DNA of 64,000 nt from a candidate division LCP-89 bacterium B3_LCP (GTDB lineage: Bacteria; Electryoneota; B3-LCP), in the NCBI GenBank assembly GCA_005223185.1, contig NJBN01000005.1, forward strand, positions 93,091 through 157,090. The letters run 5' to 3'. A program made the position numbers and the translations under genes. The stretch's first letter is position 1; each line of letters begins with the position of its first letter. Below the pieces are notes generated by a model that was not told where the DNA came from, searched no databases, and saw only the letters and a list, made by a program, of their open reading frames with translations. Shown in pieces: positions 27,163 to 35,925 of the stretch.

Positions 27163-28248
27163 ATGCCGATTGACATACAACAACTGGAAGGCAACTTCAG
27201 CTACATTATCATCAAGGCGGCTGCTTTTATATTCATCGCAGTGGCTGCTTATCTACTGGCAAGATGGCTTTTGGAGCGAATCCTCAAGAAGTTGGCGGGC
27301 AAGACCAAAACCAGCATGGATGATCGTCTGCTCAACGCCACTAAAAAACCTCTGCGTTTCCTGATTTTAGCTATCGGTGCAAGTTACGCCGTCAACGCTT
27401 TCCAGCCTTACTTCCCTGAGAACGTCAAGACTCATATCAGCGGCGTTTTCTATATCATCATAACAATAACGATCGCCGTCTGGATAATGCGCTTAATTAG
27501 CGCCTTCTTTGAGTGGTACGCCGAGACTATTGCCACAAGAACGGAATCTAAAGCTGATGATGAATTCGTCCCCCTGATCGTACGCGTAGCCAAGATCGTC
27601 ATCGGAATAATTACCCTGATAGTAATTTTGAAACATTTTAATCAGGACGTGCAATCCTTGGTTGTCTCTTTGGGAGTCGGTTCACTGGCTCTGGCACTGG
27701 CTGCTCAGGAAACACTGTCCAACATGATCGCGGGTTTCGTAATCATGACTGACCGTCCCTTCCGAGTGGGCGACAGAGTGGAACTTTCCGACGGCAAAGT
27801 GGGCGACGTTTACCAGGTAGGCTTAAGGTCAACGAAGCTGATGACGTTCGCTAATACTTTGATCATCGTACCCAATTCAGAAATAGTCAAGGAGAGGGTG
27901 ATAAACCGCAGTTACCCAGATCCGTTAATTAGAGTCAAGATTAATGTCGGTGTGGCTTACAGCAGTGATGTCGCTCAAGTTAAACGGATATTAATAAAAG
28001 CCTTCAAAGATCATCCGGAGATTCTGGACAAGCCGAAACCCCAGGCTTACTTCCTCAACTTCGGTGATTCAGCGTTAGAATTCATGGCAATCGGGCGCGT
28101 TGACTCGTGGAAAAAGCAGTTCATGACTTCGGATGATATACGCTGTGAGATAATGAATCGCTTTCGCAGTGAAGGGATTGAAATTCCCTTTCCACAGAGA
28201 GACATTTGGATTCGATCTGACCAGGAATCAGACGCTCAGCCGGATTAA
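27163..28248 (+). CDS. mscS: Mechanosensitive ion channel, MscS family
   Basis: A 361-residue inner-membrane channel opened by membrane tension during osmotic down-shock. Four or so N-terminal hydrophobic segments precede the pore helix, here SLGVGSLALALAAQETLSNM, rich in Gly/Ala/Leu as in MscS TM3. The beta domain begins DRPFRVGDRVELSDG and includes VPNSEIVKERVINRS. AGGAG precedes the ATG. Length is intermediate between E. coli MscS and the larger family members. Confidence 0.9.
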   Translation: MPIDIQQLEGNFSYIIIKAAAFIFIAVAAYLLARWLLERILKKLAGKTKTSMDDRLLNATKKPLRFLILAIGASYAVNAFQPYFPENVKTHISGVFYIIITITIAVWIMRLISAFFEWYAETIATRTESKADDEFVPLIVRVAKIVIGIITLIVILKHFNQDVQSLVVSLGVGSLALALAAQETLSNMIAGFVIMTDRPFRVGDRVELSDGKVGDVYQVGLRSTKLMTFANTLIIVPNSEIVKERVINRSYPDPLIRVKINVGVAYSSDVAQVKRILIKAFKDHPEILDKPKPQAYFLNFGDSALEFMAIGRVDSWKKQFMTSDDIRCEIMNRFRSEGIEIPFPQRDIWIRSDQESDAQPD

Positions 28249-28339
28249 ACGATCGATTAACCTAAATCGCAGGATTTGCATAAGAACCAAACTTATTCAT
28301 GGATACGGATACCTGTGACTAATACAGTAGGCAGATATA

Positions 28340-28849
28340 ATGCTGATAAACTACCTGGACAAAACACCCATATTGGGTAAAGACGTATTTATCGCAGATA
28401 ATGCATCGATTGTCGGCGACGTCGTAATCGGTGATCGTTCATCGGTGTGGTTTCAAGCCGTGTTGCGAGGGGATTTGATGCCTGTGCGAGTGGGTGAAGA
28501 TACCAACATACAGGATGGATCCATTCTGCACGTTACGCACGATCAATGGCCCTGCATTGTCGGGAGCAGGGTTACCATCGGGCATGGCGCAATTATTCAC
28601 GCCTGCACCGTGGAAGATGAATGTTTAATCGGAATGGGCGCCATAATCCTTGATGATGCCGTAGTGGAAACGCACAGCCTGGTCGCTGCGGGCTCAGTGG
28701 TGCGGCCGGGATTCCGCGTTCCTTCGGGTCAACTGGTTGCAGGTAATCCAGCTAATATTAAGCGTGCTCTGAGTGAACGTGAGATCCAAGGGATTCACTT
28801 TTCGGTACAGGAATACTTAAGATTATCAAAAGAATTCAGAAATGGCTAA
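28340..28849 (+). CDS. Gamma-carbonic anhydrase family protein
   Basis: A 169-residue left-handed beta-helix protein with hexapeptide repeats. Zinc-ligand histidines of the family are visible in ILHVTHD (64/67) and in GHGAIIH (82 and 87, the standard five-residue spacing). RGDLMPVRVGEDTNIQDGS precedes them. Such proteins (YrdA/CaiE/PaaY group) form trimers; many are metal-binding, while anhydrase activity is proved for few. The gene is followed 18 bp later by a cupin gene on the same strand. Confidence 0.85.
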   Translation: MLINYLDKTPILGKDVFIADNASIVGDVVIGDRSSVWFQAVLRGDLMPVRVGEDTNIQDGSILHVTHDQWPCIVGSRVTIGHGAIIHACTVEDECLIGMGAIILDDAVVETHSLVAAGSVVRPGFRVPSGQLVAGNPANIKRALSEREIQGIHFSVQEYLRLSKEFRNG

Positions 28850-28867
28850 AATGTGAGGTGAATATAG

Positions 28868-29215
28868 ATGCTTGCCAATAAGAGAGAAAAGGCGGAATTT
28901 GCTCCCATCATTGGGGAAGATATAGATAAGGTAGAGAAGGCGGTATTGATCGGTCCGCAAGATAATGCACCAAACTTCTTCATGAGGCATTTTAAACTGT
29001 CTGCTGGTGGGCATACTCCCTACCACAAACACGATTGGGAACATGTAGTTTACATACTTTCGGGTGAAGGAAAACTGCGCGGAGAATCAGGATACCTGGA
29101 ACTGAAGGGCGGGACTGCGGTCATCATACAGCCTGACGAAATACATCAGTTTTGGGCTGCCGATGATTCTCCGATGGAATTTCTATGTATGGTGCCCAAG
29201 TACGCTAAGGGTTAA
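28868..29215 (+). CDS. Small single-domain cupin protein
   Basis: A 115-residue beta-barrel protein. Cupin motif 1 is GGHTPYHKHDWEHVVYILSG, with two His and a Glu as metal ligands, and motif 2 is IIQPDEIHQFWA with the last His. GAGGTG precedes the ATG. Single-domain cupins of this kind bind a divalent metal and may be isomerases, dioxygenases or sensors; function cannot be assigned. The 3' end overlaps the converging kinase gene by 11 bases. Confidence 0.85.
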   Translation: MLANKREKAEFAPIIGEDIDKVEKAVLIGPQDNAPNFFMRHFKLSAGGHTPYHKHDWEHVVYILSGEGKLRGESGYLELKGGTAVIIQPDEIHQFWAADDSPMEFLCMVPKYAKG

Positions 29216-30116
29216 ACTCCTTGCAGTAAATAATAGCGCCGATTTCCGGTGGATGCAGAGGTTCCTGAAGATATATTTCTACATTATGATCATGTAAGGT
29301 AGTGAGCATAGATCTCCGCAATGGTGCGCCTGAAGACTGCCACAACCCTCCCCAGACAACCAAATCAGCTCTTTCCATATACAGTTTTCCCATCGTGGAA
29401 GTGACCAGACTGGCTAAATGCGATCCAGCCCTGCTGATGATCTCCTTCGCCACAACGTCAGATTCCGATAACTCCAGCACCTTTTCAGCAAAGGCAGCTA
29501 CTTTTTCTGGCGGGATTTCATCACTGGATACTAATGGAATAATATCCTGTATTTCTTTCAGGCTAAAATATTCCAGCAGGGCGGCTTTTAGACCTGTTGG
29601 AGGATTTCTGTCATCGTAAGCAAGCAAACAGACTTTTATCGCTTCGATAGCAATCCAGTAACCGCCGCCTTCGTCTCCCAATATCCTCCCGAATCCACCT
29701 GTCCGGGCGGTATCCAGTTCTTCATTCATTCCCACGCAGATGCTGCCAGTTCCGGCAATCAATAACAAACCCGGTCTTCCCTCGAAAGCACCGTAAAGGG
29801 CTGCCAGAGCGTCTGAAGTTACACACACCTTTGCCTGAGGAAAGGCAGCCGCTATCACCTCTTGCGCCCTGATTCTCACTTCTTCAGCACCGGTGCCAGC
29901 TAAACCGGCGCACACCTGATCAATGTCTTTAGTTGAATAGCCTTTCAGTAAGCTTTCACATAGGTCCAAAAGATTATCAGCGAAATTATCCCAACCGATG
30001 GTCAGAGGATTCAGGCATTTCCCTTCAGCTTTTGCTTTCTCGTCAAGATCACCATCCACTAAAACCGCTTTCGACCTGCTGCCACCGCCATCTATGCCTA
30101 TTGTCAGCCTGTTCAT
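29205..30116 (-). CDS. BadF/BadG/BcrA/BcrD-type ATPase, N-acetylglucosamine kinase-like
   Basis: A 303-residue ASKHA-fold kinase. The phosphate-1 motif is TIGIDGGGSRSKAVLVDG, an adenosine/phosphate-2 motif is LLIAGTGSICVG, followed by RTGGFGRILGDEGGGYWIA, which is characteristic of eukaryotic-like GlcNAc/glucosamine kinases. No cysteine cluster motif of the 2-hydroxyacyl-CoA dehydratase activators is present, so sugar phosphorylation is the better guess. It directly follows the glycosyltransferase gene stop, suggesting co-transcription. Confidence 0.8.
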   Translation of the reverse strand: MNRLTIGIDGGGSRSKAVLVDGDLDEKAKAEGKCLNPLTIGWDNFADNLLDLCESLLKGYSTKDIDQVCAGLAGTGAEEVRIRAQEVIAAAFPQAKVCVTSDALAALYGAFEGRPGLLLIAGTGSICVGMNEELDTARTGGFGRILGDEGGGYWIAIEAIKVCLLAYDDRNPPTGLKAALLEYFSLKEIQDIIPLVSSDEIPPEKVAAFAEKVLELSESDVVAKEIISRAGSHLASLVTSTMGKLYMERADLVVWGGLWQSSGAPLRRSMLTTLHDHNVEIYLQEPLHPPEIGAIIYCKEFNP

Positions 30117-31604
30117 TTATTTTCCCTGGTTGATAAATTGACGTCTTTTAAGCGCGCGCTGGCGTGCCAATGTCTTATTCTGAATTTTCATGGTGTGCGA
30201 TCTTAATACATCCGAATTGCCCGGGTGACGGCGGTACCTGTAAAGTACTTCATATACACGCCCCACTTCATATTTCTCGCTCACCTTGAGTACCAGATCG
30301 TAATCCTCGCCGTAGTGACCGAAATCATCTTCGTTGAAACCACCAAATTCTACTATTGCAGCTTTGCGCCAGACGCGCACTGCGCCAGCACCATCCACTC
30401 TTAATATGTTGTTGCGGTTGTATTCGGCATGTTTGATTATGCCGAATTCATCCAGTGTCTGTCCAGACTCGTTCATGAGTTCATAATATGAAATTGCCAG
30501 CGCCCAATCGGAGTGTTCATCTAATTGTTTGACCATTGAACTTAACGTATCGGCAGTATATTCATCATCACTGTCTAATTGAGCGATGTATTTCCCCTTC
30601 GCCTGCTCTACACCTCGGTTCAGAGCCTTTGCGATAACGTTATCCTCCAAACTGATCACGGTAATGCGTCTATCTTTCTCAGCCAGGGCTTTCGCTACAG
30701 TCAAGGTATCATCCTGCGAAGCATTATCCACGATAATAATTTCAAAATCATCGAAAGAACCACCTTGAACGCTTCCTATAGCAAGAGGTAAGAAATTCGC
30801 TCTATTATGCACCGGAATTACTACAGAAACGCGGGGGCTCTGTTTTGGGGTGATGGGGAAAACAGATCCCGATGAGGCGTTCAAATAAGCGCCTCGCTGT
30901 TCTAAGAATCGATAGAATATCGCTTCAGTCTCCTTCTCCTCTTCAGGACTCATGAACAGGTATGAAAATCCTCCTAATTTACCCCTACCCGGAAAGAAGA
31001 GGGTTTCTGATCCGGGTTCAGCTTGAGGCTGTTGGAAAGGCATTGTACACAACGGATGTTTTATATGCAGCACTGGTTTATCAGCGGTCAATTTGAGGTG
31101 GAGGTCATAATCAATGCGGAAACGGATAGTTTCATCACAGCCACCCATGTCGCGCAGAGCGGACGTCCGGTATATCTCCAGGGGACCCCAATCCTCACGT
31201 TCGGTTATATCTTCGGGACAGGGATTAGCGTTAATCATTTCAGTAGAACCGGATTGATCTTTCTGCAGGTAATCTCCATAGAGGTAGTTGTATTCCTCAG
31301 ATCCGCTGACAGCCTCTATCAAAATATCCGGCAGGTCAGGGGATATCTCAGTTCCCGGCTGAACCACCGTACAATAATCTGAGTTAACAAATGGCAAAGC
31401 TGTATTAATGAGAAACGCCAAATTACCCGGAGTGGCTTGCTGAATATATTTGATATCCGGAAACCGGCGGTCTTCTTCAGGGAGTCCACAGGCTAATACC
31501 TCTACCTTGTCCATGATCGACTTCAGCGAATTCAGCGTTGTTCCAAGGTCCTTATTAGAACCAAGATCGGGTAAAATCAGGGTTATGATCTGTTTGTCCG
31601 GCAT
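30117..31604 (-). CDS. Family 2 glycosyltransferase with a degenerate N-terminal GT-A-like domain
   Basis: About 495 residues. The C-terminal half (from about 265) is a normal GT-A domain: VSVVIPVHNRANFLPLAIGS, IIIVDNASQDDT, AQLDSDDEYT with the DxD, and HYGEDYDLVLKV with the catalytic acidic pair. The first 250 residues resemble a second GT2 unit (LILPDLGSN, then LPFVNSDYCTVVQPGTEI) that has lost the DxD motif. I chose ATG 31604 over GTG 31619 because GGTGGG lies 9-12 bp before it. It is followed directly by the sugar kinase gene; donor and acceptor are unknown. Confidence 0.78.
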   Translation of the reverse strand: MPDKQIITLILPDLGSNKDLGTTLNSLKSIMDKVEVLACGLPEEDRRFPDIKYIQQATPGNLAFLINTALPFVNSDYCTVVQPGTEISPDLPDILIEAVSGSEEYNYLYGDYLQKDQSGSTEMINANPCPEDITEREDWGPLEIYRTSALRDMGGCDETIRFRIDYDLHLKLTADKPVLHIKHPLCTMPFQQPQAEPGSETLFFPGRGKLGGFSYLFMSPEEEKETEAIFYRFLEQRGAYLNASSGSVFPITPKQSPRVSVVIPVHNRANFLPLAIGSVQGGSFDDFEIIIVDNASQDDTLTVAKALAEKDRRITVISLEDNVIAKALNRGVEQAKGKYIAQLDSDDEYTADTLSSMVKQLDEHSDWALAISYYELMNESGQTLDEFGIIKHAEYNRNNILRVDGAGAVRVWRKAAIVEFGGFNEDDFGHYGEDYDLVLKVSEKYEVGRVYEVLYRYRRHPGNSDVLRSHTMKIQNKTLARQRALKRRQFINQGK

Positions 31605-31630
31605 TTTTACTATTCCCACCTAAGTTTCTC

Positions 31631-31659
31631 TTGATTTTGAAGAAATAAAACACTATTAT
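31631..31659 (+). promoter_or_regulatory. Putative patatin-gene promoter
   Basis: TTGATT, 17 bp, TATTAT, ending 25 bp before the ATG of the patatin gene. Confidence 0.5.
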
Positions 31660-31684
31660 TCTGGTATTAAAGATTTAGGAAAAA

Positions 31685-34318
31685 ATGATTAGAACGTTAG
31701 TCGCATTACTTGCAGCATCTACACTATTTATATCTCCCGTTCAGGGGCAGGATAATCCCACCTCAATTGTCCAGGATGAAGCGTATTCCTCTGAAGGTAA
31801 TTTCTCCGATAAGCATAGCATCACCATTCAGGTGAATCCGGGGGTGACATTAGCGTTATCAGGCGGAGGAACCCGCGGGATAGCGCATATCGGCGCGTTG
31901 AAAGCTCTGCAAGACGCCGACATCCCCATCAATGGCATCGCAGGAACCAGCATCGGCGCGGTTATCGGTGGCTTCTATTCCTCGGGTTATACCCTTGCAG
32001 AAATTGAATCCATGGTGCATGAGATCGACTGGAACACGATTTTTCTGGATACGCCTCAACAAAAAAGCCTCCCTCTGTCTCGAAAAAGTACACAATCGCA
32101 CGCTATCTTGGAAATACTTTTTGAAGGAACCCAACCCTTCATCCCCTCAGCTTTAGCCACAGGACAAAAACTATCCCGCCTGTTGGTAGAGAAATTCAAC
32201 CGAGCACCTTACCGTCCGGAACCGGATTTTCATCACTTGAAAATTCCCTTTACCGCTGTCTGCACGGACTTGGGAAGCGGTGAACGCATACTCTTCAAGA
32301 GTGGGGATCTATCGGAAGCAGTCTTCGCTTCAATGTCATTGCCTCTGCTGATTTCACCCGTTGAATACAAAGATCGCTATCTGATAGATGGTGGAGTAGC
32401 CGAAAATATTCCAGTACATGCCGCAAGCGAGTTGGGATCCTTCGTCATCGCAGTTGACGTTACCATGCCACCAACGTTGGGTGAAGCTCCCTTTGAACCC
32501 TGGGAGATCGCCAATCAGGTGACCGGTCTAATGGCGCAGGAACAGAATAATAAACTGCTTGAAGCAGCAGATATCGCCATCAAACTGCTGCCCGATTCCC
32601 TGACGAATTTCACTTTCGATGATCCCTACTTATACATTGATATGGGTTACCAGGCGATGATGAAGGCAGTGCCAGCTATCAAAGAACATATAAAACAGCG
32701 CTTGCTAATGGAGGTTACCGGCTCCAATCCTATCAGTAAGATCATAATCGAGCAGAATGGCTTATCAATAGAATCTACGTTTGAACTGGCTGCTGAAAGC
32801 TATCTTAAGAATGAAGAACTGCCAAAACTCGAAGACATTCAATCAGATCTGATAAAGCTGCAAGCACAACCAGAAATTCATCATGCGTGGGCACAGATCA
32901 GGAATGATACGCTGACATATTTCCTGAAAAGTAATCCGATCGTCAAAGATATCGAAATAACAGGGGTTACTCAGTTACCTGTCGGTGAATTGATAAAAAG
33001 CCTGACAGGTGTATCTGCTATCTCCTCGAACCTGCGATTATCAGATATAGATTCAGAAGCAGTACTGCGCGCATACAGAGATATCGACAATCCTTTAGCG
33101 GTAATATCGAAAACCCAGATTGATGAATCCGGCACTCTGACAATAACAGTCGATGAGGGAATCCTGAATGATATCCGGATAGAGGGGACGCATCATAGCA
33201 GCAGTGGCAGGATATTAAGAGATTTCAAATTGAAGTCTGGTGAACCTCTAAATCTCTCCGATTTAATAATAGGCATAGATGAACTATACGGCAGTAACCT
33301 TTTTATCTTAGTGAGAGCCACCCTGGTAAATGGAATTGTAACCATAAAAGTGCGTGAAAGACCAAGCCCACGTCTGCGTTTAGGAGCCGGTCTGGATTCG
33401 GATAACAACGGCAGAGGATTGCTGGAACTGTACCATGAATCCGTACCATTTATAGGAGGCAGCGTATCTGCCTGGATTAAATATGCAGAATTTCACGAAC
33501 GCTATGAATTGACTTACCGCAACCTGGCCATTTTGAGAACGTACCTGGAAGCCTCAGGTTCCCTGTTGTCATCGAGAACGGAATACCATTATTACAATCA
33601 AAAGGGGCAACGTACTGGTTTATACCATTTTGAACGGTTAGGTGGGACTGCTTATTTCGGTCAACAGTTCCGTACCTGGGGGCGGATTATTATTGGCGCA
33701 AGAGGCGAACGAATTCGCTCCGACCACCTATCCAGTTCACCAGAACTCGATCTGCGGCGGTTTTTCCTCCGCGCTGAATATGACACGCGTGACCAGTTTG
33801 AATTCCCCACTTCGGGCTTAAGCTACAATTTTCTCTTGGAATCAGCGCCATCCGCTTTAGGAGGGGATATATCATTTCATCGTGTTCACCTGGAACTGAC
33901 CAGAGCAATTCCGATCACACACCGTTTTACTTTCATTGGAAAACTCCGAGGAGGTATATGCGACCAGGCTACACCTTTCAGCGAATGGTTCCGGCTTGGT
34001 GGTGAAGAATCGTTCGTTGGCTTACATCAGGATGAAGTTTCAGGACGGCAATTAGTTAGTCTTCGCGCTGAATTGCGCGAAGATTTAATCAGTAAATTCT
34101 TAGCTGACGCTTATCTATCAATACTGGCTGATATAGGAAATATATGGGAAGACCTTGAATCTGACGTTAATTCCGGTGATTTCAAGCAGAGTTTCGGTTT
34201 TAAATTCTCACTTGATACTTTCATAGGACCGATATCATTAACATACGGTCACTTATTTGCGCATAACAATCTTGAAGATAGAGATATGATATACTTCAAT
34301 ATTGGACACCGCTTTTAA
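31685..34318 (+). CDS. Patatin-like phospholipase fused to POTRA and Omp85 barrel (PlpD-like)
   Basis: An 877-residue outer-membrane protein. Signal peptide to about residue 20 (SPVQG). The patatin domain (about 54-340) has the oxyanion loop GGGTRG (60-65), nucleophile Ser89 in GTSIG, and the catalytic Asp235 in DGGVAENIPV, so the Ser-Asp dyad is intact. POTRA-like repeats follow (about 415-560; IVKDIEITGV, LNDIRIEGT), then a 16-strand-type barrel from about 565 ending in the aromatic beta-signal YFNIGHRF. This is the architecture of the type Vd autotransporter PlpD: a lipase displayed or secreted through its own barrel. Its end overlaps the next, converging gene. Confidence 0.88.
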   Translation: MIRTLVALLAASTLFISPVQGQDNPTSIVQDEAYSSEGNFSDKHSITIQVNPGVTLALSGGGTRGIAHIGALKALQDADIPINGIAGTSIGAVIGGFYSSGYTLAEIESMVHEIDWNTIFLDTPQQKSLPLSRKSTQSHAILEILFEGTQPFIPSALATGQKLSRLLVEKFNRAPYRPEPDFHHLKIPFTAVCTDLGSGERILFKSGDLSEAVFASMSLPLLISPVEYKDRYLIDGGVAENIPVHAASELGSFVIAVDVTMPPTLGEAPFEPWEIANQVTGLMAQEQNNKLLEAADIAIKLLPDSLTNFTFDDPYLYIDMGYQAMMKAVPAIKEHIKQRLLMEVTGSNPISKIIIEQNGLSIESTFELAAESYLKNEELPKLEDIQSDLIKLQAQPEIHHAWAQIRNDTLTYFLKSNPIVKDIEITGVTQLPVGELIKSLTGVSAISSNLRLSDIDSEAVLRAYRDIDNPLAVISKTQIDESGTLTITVDEGILNDIRIEGTHHSSSGRILRDFKLKSGEPLNLSDLIIGIDELYGSNLFILVRATLVNGIVTIKVRERPSPRLRLGAGLDSDNNGRGLLELYHESVPFIGGSVSAWIKYAEFHERYELTYRNLAILRTYLEASGSLLSSRTEYHYYNQKGQRTGLYHFERLGGTAYFGQQFRTWGRIIIGARGERIRSDHLSSSPELDLRRFFLRAEYDTRDQFEFPTSGLSYNFLLESAPSALGGDISFHRVHLELTRAIPITHRFTFIGKLRGGICDQATPFSEWFRLGGEESFVGLHQDEVSGRQLVSLRAELREDLISKFLADAYLSILADIGNIWEDLESDVNSGDFKQSFGFKFSLDTFIGPISLTYGHLFAHNNLEDRDMIYFNIGHRF

Positions 34319-34644
34319 GCTTCCTGCCAATAGGCGACAACAATATAAAGTAAACAAAAAATAACCTGCAGAAGGATAAACTTGTTCGTTGTGATATCGG
34401 GTTTGCCGGTCTTATCCCGTCGCCAATTCAACCACCAGGTTGCCAATGGTAATATAGCTATTCCAATGCCGTGGGAGGGATCGAATATATAGAAACCATA
34501 GTAAAGCAAAAGTGATCCTGTCAACAAAACAGTGGACGTTCCCAGCAGCTTCCAACCTGCTATCCCGGCGCTACGGAGGTATCGGGATGTGCCCAAAGCT
34601 AATAACAGCGCTATAGTTGTTATAATCAGTCTTTCATTGGGCAT
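34315..34644 (-). CDS. Small membrane protein, unknown function
   Basis: A 109-residue protein with four likely hydrophobic segments (RLIITTIALLLALGTSRYL, LLGTSTVLLTGSLLLYYGFY, IGIAILPLATWWL, FILLQVIFCLLYIVVAYW) and a basic loop NWRRDKTGKPD. I know no family for it. It converges on the patatin gene with a 4-base overlap and stands alone. GGAGA lies upstream of the ATG. Compositionally it looks like a genuine membrane protein rather than a shadow. Confidence 0.6.
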   Translation of the reverse strand: MPNERLIITTIALLLALGTSRYLRSAGIAGWKLLGTSTVLLTGSLLLYYGFYIFDPSHGIGIAILPLATWWLNWRRDKTGKPDITTNKFILLQVIFCLLYIVVAYWQEA

Positions 34645-34817
34645 AAGTAATCTCCTTTTATTAACGAGCTAATATGCAGATTTTACTTGCATAGTATTAT
34701 TCTTGTAGTTAAATTTATTGTATAAATAATGGATATTAAAATTCTCTTCGGTCGAAACTTGAATTTCAAAGTTATCATTTAACCCACAATTCCCCATTTT
34801 GCTTCAGGAAATCATCT

Positions 34818-34846
34818 TTGTCCGAACATTCCCGGGTAATTCTACT
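34818..34846 (+). promoter_or_regulatory. Putative promoter of the IF2N-like/XRE gene pair
   Basis: TTGTCC, 17 bp, TCTACT, ending 29 bp before the ATG at 34876. Both hexamers are imperfect. Confidence 0.35.
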
Positions 34847-34875
34847 TTAGTATATGAAAGTTGTGAACATTTGAT

Positions 34876-35382
34876 ATGAAAGCTAAACCGGTTCGCATCT
34901 GCGACATTTCCAGAATTCTGCGCATATCCAGCACCAGTCTGATATCCTTTCTTCAGGAAAAGGGATACTCTGTTGTGGGGGATTTCCGGTCTCCTGTGTC
35001 CAGCAGGATGCTGGAGCTAATCCAGAACGGATACACCGATGGTCCCCCATTTAAAGAGCTGGATACTATGCTGCCTCAGGCTGAGGAGTGGGAAAAGCAG
35101 AATGATACCACACTGAATAAACTGCATACTCGTCCACCAAAGCCAGAACCAGCTCAAAAAAAAGCTCCTGAAGCGAAACCGAAAAAATACAAACCGCGCA
35201 AACCCGGGTTAATTAGACGCAAGGCACCCGCCTCTTTGGTTTATACCGGACGCATTAAATTAACACCGATAGACCTTGAATTAATTCAGAGGTTATTTGC
35301 ACTGGAAGAACCCGAAAAGATAAAAATTCGTGATCACTTCCGCCGCAATACTATCCTCAAGGCGATAGCGGACATAGATTAA
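34876..35382 (+). CDS. IF2N-like domain protein with shared C-terminal motif
   Basis: A 168-residue basic protein. Residues 5-55 (VRICDISRILRISSTSLISF onward) resemble the small helical N-domain of translation initiation factor IF-2, a nucleic-acid or ribosome-binding fold, but no GTPase follows. A Lys/Pro-rich linker occupies about 85-120. The last 40 residues, with LTPIDLELIQRLFALEEPEK, recur in altered form at the end of the next protein. It is followed 30 bp later by an XRE regulator on the same strand. No function is known to me; DNA or RNA binding is a reasonable guess. Confidence 0.6.
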   Translation: MKAKPVRICDISRILRISSTSLISFLQEKGYSVVGDFRSPVSSRMLELIQNGYTDGPPFKELDTMLPQAEEWEKQNDTTLNKLHTRPPKPEPAQKKAPEAKPKKYKPRKPGLIRRKAPASLVYTGRIKLTPIDLELIQRLFALEEPEKIKIRDHFRRNTILKAIADID

Positions 35383-35412
35383 TCATCAAATAAAAATAAC
35401 AATGGAGAAACA

Positions 35413-35820
35413 ATGTATCGGCAACGATCAAGTATCGACATGGCTGAAGCACTGAAGTACTGGCGTGCTTACAAGGGCTTATCGCAAATGAAGTTAGCTG
35501 AACTGGCTAACACCAGCGCCTTGACTATCAGTCAGTTAGAATCAGGTAAAAGAAGGGGTCGTGGTGCGACTCTGGAAAAGATATTGAATGGCTTGAATAT
35601 AGGCCGCGATGAATTCTTCTCAATGCGTAAAACAGTAGCTGGTACACAGGAAGCTGTCATCTCTGACCAGCCTGTTGAAAAGACGGAAACTACGGTAGTA
35701 AAGAAGGAATCTGCTAGTTTAAGACTCTCGAATCTCGACTTAGAACTGTTGAATCGAGTTCTAAACCTCGACTTCGATGCAAAACTGGAAACACTGCGCT
35801 ATCTGCAGAACTTAGCATAA
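35413..35820 (+). CDS. XRE-family DNA-binding protein with the same C-terminal motif
   Basis: A 135-residue regulator. The Cro/CI-type helix-turn-helix covers about residues 15-68: LKYWRAYKGLSQMKLAELAN, then TSALTISQLESGKRRGRG with the recognition helix. A polar linker follows and the last 33 residues (LRLSNLDLELLNRVLNLDFD and a short helix) align with the end of the preceding protein: both have a DLEL core, an Arg three residues later and a Lys-Leu/Ile step. It likely acts with the upstream gene product. A strong hairpin terminator closes the pair. Confidence 0.75.
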   Translation: MYRQRSSIDMAEALKYWRAYKGLSQMKLAELANTSALTISQLESGKRRGRGATLEKILNGLNIGRDEFFSMRKTVAGTQEAVISDQPVEKTETTVVKKESASLRLSNLDLELLNRVLNLDFDAKLETLRYLQNLA

Positions 35821-35841
35821 TAGTTCAGATCCTTAAGAAAA

Positions 35842-35910
35842 GGGGCTGTCCTAAAAACGTCACTCTGAGCGAAGCGAAGCGTGACATCTCTTTAGGATGG
35901 CTCTTTTTTT
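35842..35910 (+). terminator. Rho-independent terminator built on a dispersed repeat
   Basis: Arms GGGGCTGTCCTAAA and TTTAGGATGGCTC flank an inner inverted repeat (GTCACTC.../GCGTGAC) and are followed by eight T. The CACTCTGAGCGAAGCGAA core recurs in related form near 61180-61215. Confidence 0.75.
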
Positions 35911-35925
35911 ACCTATCAGGATTAT

